Source: Dreissena polymorpha (taxonomy: Eukaryota > Mollusca > Bivalvia > Myida > Dreissenidae). Taken from it: a stretch of 64,000 bases of DNA. The stretch lies in NCBI RefSeq assembly GCF_020536995.1, contig NC_068359.1, positions 76,301,116 to 76,365,115 of the forward strand, written 5' to 3'. This document shows, piece by piece, positions 13,001-26,322 of the stretch. The notes under the pieces were generated by a model. That model saw nothing but the letters and a program-made list of their open reading frames with translations. It was not told the origin of the DNA and did no database searches. The position numbers and the translations under genes are program-made. Within the stretch, counting starts at the first letter, position 1, and every line of letters begins with the position of its first letter.

Positions 13001-16000
13001 GGTTTCGGAGAAAATAACTGCATCGTCCGCAAATAGGAGTAGATAAACCGATAATTGATCAAGTGTTATACCAGCGTTTAAACCGTTTTGAAGACTGAAT
13101 TCTATATCATTCACAAAAAGTGAGAACATGATCGGCGATGTTATTTCCCCTTGCAATAGTCCAACGTTGCTACTAAATAAGTCAGAAAGGGAACTCATGT
13201 GTTTAACTTGCAGTTTCACATCATTGTACATCGAACGAATAATAGCCATTAGCTTGCCATCAACTCCTGATCGAATCATTTTGTACCAGAGCTGCCCCCT
13301 ATTTATGACGTCATATGCTTTCCGGTAATCGATATAGCAACAAAAGAGTTTATGTTTATTATGCAGCTGTTTTTCGATTAAGGCATTGAGAATAAAAATT
13401 GCGTCGGCTGTGCTACAATTCGGTTTAAAACCAAATTGTGCATCCGTTATGATATCATATGATTCTGCCCAAGATTTTAACCGTTCATTTATTATTCCAG
13501 TGAACAGTTTAGCAAAGCAGCTTATCACGTGATGCCCCTGTAATTGTTAGGGTCGGAAATATTTCCGCGTTTATAAATTGGTAAAATCACTCCGGACGAC
13601 CAGCTTTTTGGGAATAGTTTAGTATCTAAAATGTAGTTAAATAATATTTCTAAAGGTCTGGCTATAAAATCGATTGTTTCTTTGAAATATTCGTAAATAA
13701 TATTGTCATGTGAGGCCGCTTTGTTAGAATTAAGACGCTTTATCCCTTTTTTAATTTCTTCTAATGAAAAAGGTTTATCAAGTTCTGGATATGAGCTGGA
13801 CTTGTTTTCAATACGATCGAATTCTTGTAAGAATTCGTCATATTCATTACTGTTAGCATTGACATCAGTGTCAGAAGATAAAGTTCTAAAGTATTCATAA
13901 AATTCGTGAATCGATACATTTTCCGCGTTCGAAGATGGTGATTTCTGCTTAAATAATTTCCAAAATTCGCGTGGCGCTTTACGACTCAAGTCATTCATTT
14001 GCCTGCCTTGTGCATGTTTATACCTTGATTTAGTTTGTCTACAAAAATACTTATAATCTTTCTTCGAAGCAAGCATTGCAGCCCTCGAATTTTCATTTTT
14101 TTGTAAATTATATTCATAAACTGTTCTTAAATAGTCCGCCCGCTATTGTTTGCATTCATCATTAAACCAGCGTTGTTTGATCTTGTCTTCTGATAAGAAA
14201 CACTGATTTTTGGTATTACTAACTCGTTTGAAATACGGTTCACCGCGTGTATTAATAAAGTTAGTGAATATCGATACCAATAGATCTGGGTCGCAGCGTG
14301 AGTTAACGCCTGATTGCAAACTGTGCTCTAAATCTTGGACCCCACCCGCTATATCTTGTAAAAACTGGTCTTTAAACTCCGATTTCCACGCAAAATGTAT
14401 GCGCGGATTATTTTCACCGTTATCACTCAAATTGTTCGCGTTCAGAGCAAATGTCAGTGGGGCATGGTTGGAAAATTCGTTAAAATCGTGGACTTTAAAG
14501 TCGGCTATATCTTTAAAATGCTTGTATGATGTTAAAAGATAGTCGACTGTACTTTCCCCATTATTTGTATAGCAAGTTAATTTACCGATGCCTTTATCTT
14601 TAAAAAGTCTACCATTTACTATTCTGATATTAGTAGATTTACATAAATCTAGTAGATAGTCACCGAATCTGTTTGAGCCTCGGTCACAGGCTGACCGTTG
14701 GAGTGGAGTGTCTATTTCTAAAAAATCAATATCACAAAGGTTTCGATCATTGACAATAAAATCGGCCTTATGTCCGGTCCTGGCGTTTGCATCGCCAGTA
14801 ATAAATACTTTGCCTCTATTATTGAAAAAAGTAACATCTGATTCTAATTTTGAGAATAAATCTTCCTCATACATATCATGAACAACTGAATTTTCTGGTG
14901 GAATATATAACTGCTAAATATATATCGGAATCATTTTTAAAATATGTTTTATCAAGTTTAGAGGAGCGGTCTGCACCCGCAAGGCGGTGCTCTTGTTCTG
15001 TTTATCATATTCCCCGATTTTAAAGAAATAATTAAAGCATCGCTAAAAAGCTGCAGTTTTAGCGGGAAAGAATATGACTTTTGTCGTTTGACGTGTTAAT
15101 AATGACGTTATATCAGGCAGATATCAATGCGGTGGTATGATAAAATACACAATCACATTAAAGAGTTTCTTGCAGATATTTTATTAGTGACTATATGGTA
15201 AAACGATCCCTAGAGTCTGTCACATAGTTATGTTTCTAGGAGATTGCTCATATTTCTTTTCATTATTCAGGGAATGAATAAATATGATGGTAGTTATTGA
15301 GACCATTTAAACGTGGACTTACTGTATAGTACAGGTAATATGATGACTATTGTCATATATTTTATGATTGAATCTATTTGAATTAAGGGTATGTGAATAA
15401 ATGTGTATAAGGTGAAAGAACATTAAATATTGTCTATTACATGTATGTGATGCAAGATGATGGAAAGCGAAGAGGGGCATAATTATAGTTTCAAAGCTTT
15501 TAAGAACAATTGTAACTTTTTAAATGTTATCTTTGGGCACAAAATATGATTGAAATTTGTTTGAGATTGTATTATTCATCCTACAACTTGTGGCTTTTTT
15601 TTGGATGGGTAGCAGTAAGTGTATAATATGTATTTACTGTTACACGTTGTAGTTTAATTTGAAATATGGCGAAAAAATATTAAACATTTTTGTTGCAGAT
15701 TAAAATAATATTTAAATTGTAGTGTCAGTTGATATTTGTGTACATTATTTGTTATGTATAAAGACTAATACTAACTTAAGTATTTGTATGCCCTAAAGGA
15801 GGCAGTGATTTTTTAGCTCGGCGTTTTCGGAGAAAACCTCAGGTATTGTCATTATTATAGCCAGCTTGTCGTGTCGTCTGACGTCTGCGTTGTGCTAAAA
15901 CCTTAACATTTTGTTAAGGTTTTGAACATTGGCTCTAAAATCAAATTGCTTCCACTTACAACTTTGAAACTTCATAATATATAGATTCACCTTGATGAGT

Positions 16001-19000
16001 TCTACATGCCACATTTTTGGGTCACTAGGTCAAAGGTCAAGGTCACTGTGGCCTCTAAAAAAAAATAATAAAAAAATCAAAAAAATCTGACAACCTTTCA
16101 TTTATTCAAAACTGCAACCGCAGCCGAGCCTTGGCACCCGTTATGGGGTGCTCTTGTTGTCCCCTACTGGTTTCACCGGAGGGGACTTATGGTTTGCGCT
16201 CTGTCTGTCAGTCACACTTTTCTGGATCCTGGGATAACTTAAAAAGTTCTTAATATTTTTTCAAGAAACTTGAAACATGGATAGATGGCAATATGGACAT
16301 TATGCACATCATTTCATTTTTGTTCCTACGTCAAAAATTCTGGTTGCTATGGCAACAAATAGACTAAAAATACAGATGAAAATGGTGGTTTTCTGGATCC
16401 TGCGATAACTTTAAAAGTTCTTAATATTTTTTCATGAAACTTGAAACATGGATAGAATGCAATATGAACATTACGCACATCATTTTATTTTGTTCATACG
16501 TCAAAAATTTTGGTTGCTATGGCAACAAATAGACTAAAAATACTGCTGAAAATGGTGGTTTTCTGGATCCTGCGATAACTTTAAAAGTTCTTAATATTTT
16601 TTTCATGAAACTTGAAACATGGATAGATGGCAATATGGACATTACGCACGTCATTTCATTTTGTGCCTACGTCAAAAATACTGGTTGCTATGGCAAGAAC
16701 AAAAATAAATTCCGACAATGGTGGAATTTCTGACAATTTTTGACGATGCGAACAGCATCGTCCAAAGTTTGATAATCACCCTAAAAAATTTCACAATGGC
16801 GGCCTATGTAAAAGACAGAGCCAGTCCGATTGAGATAACTCAATTTTTCAGTTACTTCCCTTTTGCATATGCCACTGCGTAGGAGCATTGCTAACATTCT
16901 CCTAGCAGAGTTGTTGTTCGTGTTTCAACATTCAACAATGGCCGCCTTAATGAGAGTCTCGATTCAAAACTTTCTTACTGCATACATTGGCTTGTTTCGC
17001 TATTTAGAAGCTGTCATTTAGGATATATGAATTATTTATTCACTAAATCTCCGCTTATGACAACAATAGTTGGAATTGGAAGGATATATACTCGATGTGA
17101 ATGAAGGACTTTCTGGATCATAACAGCTTGACATGGCAAAACTGGCATACTGATTACTGGTATTTTTAGTTATCAATATAAGTCACATTGTGCTTTATAA
17201 ATTGTATTCGAGCATTTTGCGACTTATTAAATGACTAAGATACCCGATATCAACATTTCATCGGGGATTTGCAGATCACCAAGCTGTCCTGAGATTCAAC
17301 ATTGATTTCAAACTCTTTACTGGTTAGTACTCTTTCTTAGTGTTAGTACTTTTTATCATTTTAAAGTTAAATGAACTGTGTCACAGTAAAAGAAACATTA
17401 AGCGATTGTGGCCAGTTTGGATCTAGATCAGCCTGCAGTCGCTTGAAAGCTGTTTGCTTAAAAGCGTTTTTCTGACAATAACAAATAATTTAATTGGATA
17501 CTGATTTGACTGCGCTTTTCCTGTGACCTGGCTCAAATAATAGAATTGTCATTAATCAAATGATTTATTTCGAACATTAATCAATTGTTCCTCGGGATCA
17601 ATGACTCCAGCACTTTCCTGTTGAGAATTGAATACTGCTAAAGGCGATGCTAGGGGGCGTGAGAGATGTTGCACCTTCCAGTATCGCTCGATTGTTCATT
17701 GTCAGCTCGGGTACTACGTACATGTACCCCGGGTACTCTTAAGTATACTTACATGTATCCCGGGTACGGTAAATATACTAAAATGTACCCGGGAAATTTA
17801 ACCCTAAATCAGTTGTTGTCGACTATTTTTTTGTAATAATTATATATACACATCAGGGCTTAACACTAACTTTTTTTCAACTAGTTCGGGCTAGTAAATG
17901 CAGAACCTACTAGCCCTGCCCAATCTTTCATGTGCCCTGACCCAAGTATTATAAAAACCTTTCTATTTATCATTCAACTTGTATTTTCTTGTGCTTGGAG
18001 ATGCGCAATTATGATTAATGCTATCAATGCTATTGAATTCAATATTTATCTATTAAAGACAACTATTTGTAATCTTCACGCCATTTCTGGAGAAATTTTC
18101 TTGTTTTTTTTATTTCCTCATACTTTCTCTTACTTTCCTCCTTCCCTTTTCTTTTCGTATCCGAGGAACCCCCATGCCCACCCGTAAAGCCAAACTTAAA
18201 CAACGACATGAACGTTAAAACCTTTTTTACATAGATTGCCGGGTTACCGTGTTAAAAGAAATAGTAAGTGAATCTTAGCAAAATAAATAACGTGTTACGG
18301 TAGTTGTAACAATTGTACAGGGTTAACTCTCTACTAAAAGCCGGGATCGACCATTAATATTAGTTTTGCTAATTGAATTGCGTAAAAAATATTGTCAAAA
18401 CTCTTCTAATCTAAATAAAGTCTCTATCTTCCTCTAAATGGATTTATTAATCGTCTAAAGGATGGAATAACTTTTCCATAATGACAACAAATTAAAATTA
18501 TTTAAAATTGATAAATAACTATTAATTTTATAGTTACTTTGTGTTAATGTCGAGTTTTATACCTTCATCATTCCGGACGATCCTGGGCGATCCCGGCTTT
18601 TAGTTTCAAACGTATTTTCATTGAGAAAACACGTCACTTCGAGGAAACCAATCAAAAACCGTGTCTAGCGGCATTCCGTTTAAAAATAGGTACTGACGTG
18701 TTTTACCAGGAAAACCGCCTAGGATTTTCTGAATTGTCGGCCTCTTTTTGATTGCAATCAGGGGGTTCCGAATCTATTTCGAGATACGATCCATTCGTTG
18801 TCTCCGAACTCACTCTGGGATTTAATTGTCATCTGATCGTACTGTATCAAGATTTTTGCATCTTTGAAAAGCTTATTTAAAACGCAGTTTATTGATATAG
18901 AACATATAATCCCGTCCAAAATACACACGACCGGTCGGGCATGTTCCTGGGACATTGGCTAGCCCGGACCAAGGTACAGGCAGTGAATGTCGTTCGGACG

Positions 19001-22000
19001 TGCCTTAGTGTTAAGCCCTGCACATTTATGTCAATTTTCTGTAGAATGGCCTCTATATTATCGGAACACATACTCAAAAAGCATGTTGATGCAGTGTTTT
19101 TTGAAGAGAAGTGTGTTTAAGATTATCGGTTTCGCGTTTTACGACATCGGATTTTTGGCGCGAATACAACTCGGGTACAGTCTAATATGGACGGAGTACA
19201 ATTCTGTTTATTTACCGTACCTGGGGTACATGTAAGTATACTTAGAGTACCCAGAGTACATGTAAGTAGTACCAGAGCTGACAATGACCAATCAAGCTCC
19301 ATTATCCCTCATGAACCGACTCAAAAAACCGAGTCGGCAATATTTGACTTCATTTTTGGTTTGGTTGCTCTCGAGGGATCGAAAATTTCAGAATCTTCCT
19401 AAAAGCCTTACGGGTTTGATCCCCAGAAGGGACATTGAAAACTAGCATACTTTGTTATCTAAAAGGCTGCTAAACCTGATATACAATGATAATGTGAATT
19501 TTCTCTCACATGATGTTCATCAGTCATATTATATAAAAACTTACAGCAGTAGTAAACAACTGGACAATAATTAATGAACGCATCTTTCATTTGTCTTTGA
19601 CACTTTGATTTTGACATGGCCTAGATTTAAATATGTGACTGGACTTTACCAGCACTCTTGTAACAGAGCTAAAGTTTAAATGTACCATTGAAGATCACCT
19701 AAATCCAGATTTGCTATTATAGACGTGTGGAAAGTTTTAAGGGTGTGACAAGTAAGCAAAAATTGGTCATTACTTAGAGGCCACAACTGATCTATGACTG
19801 TATTAAAACAAGAAAAATCAGTGCCTGATTTAGATTTCCTTAGATAGTTCAATAAAAACTAAATTCATAAGCCTGGTAACAGTTTAACTGTAATGCTACC
19901 AATGTGTCACACCAGGGCCTTGAATTTGAAATCTGGGACATGCATGGTCATTTCTTCCTGAAATCAGGACACAAAATTGTATTTTAAGTCCTTAATTGAC
20001 CTGGCTATAGTTCTCACATTATTATAAGCTCAATCAGTATATTTATATCATTATTTATGCTAAATGTGTATTGTAAACATATACACAATCATGCAGTTAC
20101 ATGATAGCAATAAATAATATCAAAGCTACCCATACTATAAAGGTCATTGACAAAGCCTATGGTCAAAATGTGAACACATTGAGTGTAATCGCCCTCTCGT
20201 GCCAGCAAAAACAACACGTTGACAGGTTGTCATTTTTGACAGTTCTACTTTCACTTTCATTTTGTGATATCAAACTATTAACAATTATGTGGCTGAGAAA
20301 AATATCGCCATTGCTTTTTATGCCCCCGGTAGGGTGGCCTATATCAGTTGAACTGTCAGTTAGTCAGTCAGTGTGTCAGTCTGTCCGTCCGTCCGAAAAC
20401 TTTAATGGCCATAACTTTTTTAATATTGAACATAGCAACTTGATATTTGGCATACATGTGCATCTTATGGAGCTGCACATTTTCAGTTGTGATTGGTGAA
20501 GGTGAAGGTCATCCTTCAAGGTCAAATGTCAAATATAAAGCGTCTGTCTGTCTGTCCGAAAACTTTAACATTGGCCATAACTTTTTCAATATTGGCGTGC
20601 ATGCGTATCTCATAGAGCTGCACATATTGATTGGTGAATGGTCAAGGTCAAACTTCAAGGTCAAGGTCAAAGGTCAAATTTTGCAATATTGAAGATAGCA
20701 ACTCCATATTCGGCATGCATGTGTATGTCATGGAGCTGCACATTTTGAGTGGTGAAAGGTCAAGGTCATCCTTCAAGGTCAAAGGTAAAATATATGGCTT
20801 CAAAGCTGCGCAGCAGGGGGCATTGTGTTTCACAAACACAGCTCTTGTTTAATATATTTTCTGGACATTTGTTCAAAAAAATTACATCAATACACGATTT
20901 TCTTCGTTAATTAAATCATTCCTGAAGACTTGTTTACATATTTCGCTTACATTTTGACGCGCGTAGGTAGGACCGCATTACCGCTTCCGAAATGTGTATT
21001 CATACTATTGCCTTCGAGGAACTTATCTGATGTTTGACGGAAAGGGCCGAAAATGTGCGAGTGTGGGTCAAGTTCCCCACGGGTACTACTTTCCCGTTCC
21101 TCCAATTTTTTTTCCTTACCTAAAATTTTTCGTACCCAATTTTTTTTCGTACCCAATTTTTTTTTCGTACCCAATTTTTTTTTCATCCCCAATTTTTTGT
21201 TCGTACCTAAATTTTGTTCGGTCCCAATTTTTTTGCTCCCAAATTATTTTTTCGTACCCAAATATTTTTTTGTACCCAAATTTGTTTTCATACCCAAATT
21301 TTTTTCAAATTTTTTTTTTACCAAATTTTTTTGTTCGTACCAACATACACAATTGTGGTGATTGTGGTGATGTAGATAAACTTAACTTGATGCTTTTATA
21401 TCCATCCTCTCAAAAGCATCGTCACACCAGTACTGTCAGTACTTTGATTTATGGTGAAGCCGGTAAGGGACTTTATTGCTTGGCAATAGTCTTGTTAGTT
21501 ATTTTACCACCCTGGGAGGATTTTCATATACTTTGGGAATAATATAACCGATGAAAAAATATAGTGTTTTGTTCTTAAACTAAAACTCCCATGCTAGGGG
21601 GGAAGGGGGGCGACATGTTGAATTCTGTGACACACCTCTTTCAAATTATAGTGATATTAATCAAATAAGTACTCAAGAACTGTCTTATATATATCAAAGA
21701 TCTTAAAACATTTTTATTTTGCTGTTCTTTGCTGTAAATATGATTCATGTTTATGCTGTTGGAGTATTAAAGGGACCTCTTCACAGATTTTGGCATGTTT
21801 TGAAGTTTGTCATTAAATGCTTTTATATTGATAAATGTAAACATTGGATACAAAAAGCTCCAGTAAAAAAATCAAGAATAAAAAAAAAAGAAAAAAAAAG
21901 GTAACCCTCAGCAGGGCTCGAACCACTGACCCCTGGAGTCCTAGAGTAAAAAGTCTACCACTTAGACCACTCGGCCATTCTTCCGAATACCAACTGTATT

Positions 22001-25000
22001 TTATACTTTATATAAGCAATCCTGGTAGTTTAACAAAATATATCAACAACAACAGAACTCTCCAAATTATTAATTTGTTTCGCGTTGCAATGCTTTATAC
22101 TCTTACCCAAAACCCGATTTATGAAATCATAATCCCAGGGCCCTCAATCTATTAAATCTGCCGAAATTCGGCGGCAGTCCCCCACCTGAAAAGTATACTT
22201 TTTTCCCCTTTTTGTGGGAAAAATTCCCCCTTAAAAAAAACAACAAAAAAAAACACATTGTTTTGTTGTTTTTTTTTAATAGAAAGATGTGTCTCATGAT
22301 TATTATATCTCAATTCTATTTCAATTTAATCTTTGCAAACATACGAAATTATGAAAAATGCAATGAATATAGTGCAAACATGTACAAATGTAATAATGAG
22401 AGAGTAAGTGAAAAAATCCCCCAAAAAGGGAAACGCTGCGAAAATTCCCCCTCCTATGGGCTGCGGACCCCTTCCCCCAAAGTAGTGTGAGGGCCCTGGG
22501 ATAATCCTGTCATAGCGAATTATTTTATTCCTATCAAAGTTTAGAATTATGAATGACAAACACACAGTCCGAAATACGTTTATGATTCGTCCGATGCTTT
22601 AAAAGTATTAAATAAAATACTGTTAAAACCACCACGTCAAAATTGTTCCTAAAATCCTAAGAGAAACTAGATAGTGTGTTTCGTCTGAGAAATGACGTCA
22701 CACTAGATACGTCATAAATTATGTAATCAAGTAAATAAAAATGATATATACGGAAAGCTGATACGGCAATATATTTTAAAGGAGAAAAAAAAGGATGATA
22801 TATAACATAACAATAACATTCATGATGCATCCCAATAAATTTCAAAAATCAAATATTAGAACATGTAAATCGGCGCGTAGGAATACATACTTACAGTTAG
22901 ATCGCGGTCACGTGAGGTACTGCCGGAGATCAACTACTGTAAACGTATAGAAATTCGTCGGTATGAAATTTCGTGGTTTAATAAAAAACAACTAATTCGT
23001 TGACACTTAATTTCGTGGATTTCAAATTTTCGGGGAAGATTAACAGTCATAATAATTAAACTTTTCTTAGACAACCAGAGTAATAACGAAGAATAATCTG
23101 CTAATGTGTGTTGACAGCAAGGCTTGTGATTAATGTGCACTGAAGCATGAAAGTGTTGCTGATAATTGTCGATAAGAGCGAATAAGCGACGATCTTGTGG
23201 GTCCCCGCTCACTAATTGCCATCAATGTTGTTTTGACAATATTTGCAATTCTCTGCTCAATCGGTCCCCTAGTAGTAACAATTGAGTAATAAGGTCCCCA
23301 AAATACAGGTGTGAAAACCGTTATGTCTCTTTTTACTTTAATTGGCACTAATTGACATATGTGATAAATCTGCAAACTGTTAATTTTACGACGTCACGTA
23401 TAAGAGAACAATCGTTGATGTACAGTTTAAATTCCGTGCTTGATTTAAAAAGTATTATTACCCAAACACTTATCAAGAAAACAACATATTGTATTACATA
23501 GCATATCTCAATCAAATATCTCAGATAACCGAAAACACTAGAGAATGTCTGCAATTACATTCGGAAAGGACCGATTTCGGATTAAAAATGTAAAAATAAT
23601 CGTTGGTACTTGAATTCGTGGTTCAGCGGAACAACGAAATCCACGAAAATTCGTACCACACGAACTTTAATGGTTTTACAGTAGTTTATCCGACCCTGCT
23701 TTATTAGGTCAATGTTTGCAACAGAGGCAGGATAAAACAATATATCAGGTAGCGTTATATCAGGAAGATATCAATAAAGTGTCTGATAGAGTCATTAAGA
23801 ATCAATAAAGTCTCATAGAGGGGTAGGAATTTCTGTTCATTGTAAAACCATAATGGTAAAGATATCTCAGGGGCACTTATTTATAAAAGGCGGACAGCCA
23901 AGCGAGACAAGGGATAAAAGTCACTTCCTTAACCCTTTTCCACTTAGAAACAAAGTGGCTATGTGCAAACAGCATAAAACCAGAGCAGCCTGTGAGTAAC
24001 TTGCAGAATGTTCAGGTTTTATGCGGTTTGCTGCTCATCAGTATCTAAGTGTTGGAAATGAAGCCTTTAAAACTTGAATTTAATAAGAAAGGTATTTAAC
24101 TAAATGTAACTTTCTAAGGGACTACTAATGTGTCAATATCCGGATATAATTGGTAAAGGGTTAATCTGTCTGTAATCTTTTTGTGGCTGCCATATTTCTC
24201 ACACACCTTTTCATGGATTTTCAAGAAACTCGCATGAAATATTTAGGTCTTGAAACGATGTGTATGAAGGATTGGTTTGTTTAGCAAGGTTAAGGTCAAA
24301 GTCATACTTCAAGGTCAAGAGCCTCTCTATTTTTGTGTTTTATCCAGGTGTCCTTATTGTTGGAATCATTTGTATGAAACTTGACTAAAAGGTTGAGATC
24401 ATTAAAACAATGTGCAGCAGTTCAAAGGTTTGTGTCCACTTGTTATATCCTAGGAGATACGGGGTGGAAACAAATCTGATCATCTGCACATTGTCCATGA
24501 CATAACCTTTTCATGCACATTCTTTAATCGTTTTATCCAGGTCTCTTTATTCTTTTAAGCATTGTCATGAAATTTGGCTAAAAGGTAATAGAAAAAATTT
24601 GCAGAAAGTCATAGGTATGTGTCCTCTCGTTACATCCTAAAACCATTGACGGATGTTCATGAAATGTTAAAGTCATGGAGACAATGTGCAGAAGTCATTA
24701 GTCAAATCACTTAAACTTAAAGGTCCAGAAGACAACCTGAAGGTCAGAAGAGTGGCAGAGGGGTATATAGCTGTCTCTTGGACTGCCTTATTTCAATAGA
24801 AAAGTGAACTTTGTTTAACCTGATAACGCAAAGAAAAGTGAACTTTGTTTAAACACATAACATATAAATAAATCCAACTTGAAACAATCATGAAATATAT
24901 GATATTCAGTTTTGAAAAGGACTGCATCATTTTGACTCTCTCAATGCTTATTCTGCTGAAGTCCACCTGTCCACCTTTTCAGAATAGTTTAATTCATTTG

Positions 25001-26236
25001 CCTCTCAGGTGAGCACCTTAGGGCCCAAGGCCCTCTTGTTTGTAATTTGTACATAGCTAATTATCTTTATTGCAAACCAATTATTTCTCTGATTTTTACA
25101 GACAATATTCAAACACAATCTTTAACCTAATATTTTCCTTTTGAAACATTTAAGAATTTCACAGATGAATGATTCTTGTTTATACCCATGTTATTAAGTT
25201 ACACTGGGTTCTTTATTGATTAAACACATTCATTGAGTTACAATACTTCCTCTTTGTGTGTACACATAAACTAGTTGTTAAAGCTCCATGGGCCAATATG
25301 GTTTAATGTTAACGCTTCATGTCACATGACTGGTTACAGGATTTACTTTGTTTACTTGAGATTTAACAGGGCAAAACAAAGTTCAAATTTATGATCTTTT
25401 AACTCTATTTAGCTGGAAATTACGTGTTGATAGACCTGGACATTAGATAGATTGGTGTTTTGATTAGTTTAGTAATCAATGAGCCTTAGGATACCTTATT
25501 ATTTGAGTTAAATAACAGATCTTGAGATAAAAAGCTTCAGTGGTCAAGGAAATGGCGACCTTTTCGGATTCCACCAATGGAAAAGGAAATGACTGGGTCC
25601 AAGACTTTTTGTGTTCGGCGTGCGAAGACAAGAAATTGGAACAATCTGCTGATTACTATTGTGATTCGTGTGTGAAGTTTTTCTGCCGAAAATGTATTCA
25701 GATGCACAGCCAGTTGTTTACCAAACATTCCCCTCATGGAAGGGGTGATATGAAGAAATGGCCAGTGGTCAAGAAGGTGGAAGATTTTCTTCTCAAATGT
25801 GATGTTCACAAAGAAGAAAACCTTGCAAGTTTTTGCAAAGACCATAGCAAGCTGTGCTGCAATACCTGTGCTTTCCATAATCACAGGTATTTGTATGATA
25901 TTTGTTGTAAAAACTTTTAGGACAAAAAGTGTATTGTTTTAACCCATTTATGCCGAGCGACTAGAAAAAAGGCCTTGGAAAACAGCGTAGACCCGATGAG
26001 ACGCCATGGCGTCTCATCAGGGTCTGCGCTGTTTGCTTAAAGGAATTTATGTAAGAAACATTCTAAATATAGAAATAAATATACTAGACATCCCTAATTT
26101 TGGAAATAAATTGATCTAATTTATAAGGATGGGAGCTAGGCATAAATGCGTTAAACTACTTTGAAATGAACTTAAATACTTTTTCTTAAATCAATTAAAT
26201 AATATTAATAATACTGATGTTATTTTAAGATTGCGA

Positions 26237-26322
<86 letters not shown>

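Larger units (their letters stand above)
17690..19302. mobile_element. Outer inverted-repeat element of a three-level nest
   Basis: Long arms at 17690-17790 and about 19205-19302 are inverted copies (CATTGTCAGCTC, CATGTACCCCGGGTACTCT and AAGTATACTTACATGTA on the left; their complements on the right). A reversed copy without the inner insert lies at 32441-32705 and shows the uninterrupted sequence. No transposase seen, so it is non-autonomous. Confidence 0.75.

Noticed and set aside
20994-21542. Phe/Pro-rich membrane-like ORFs
   Set aside because: Both overlapping frames come from the CGTACCCAATTTTT array.
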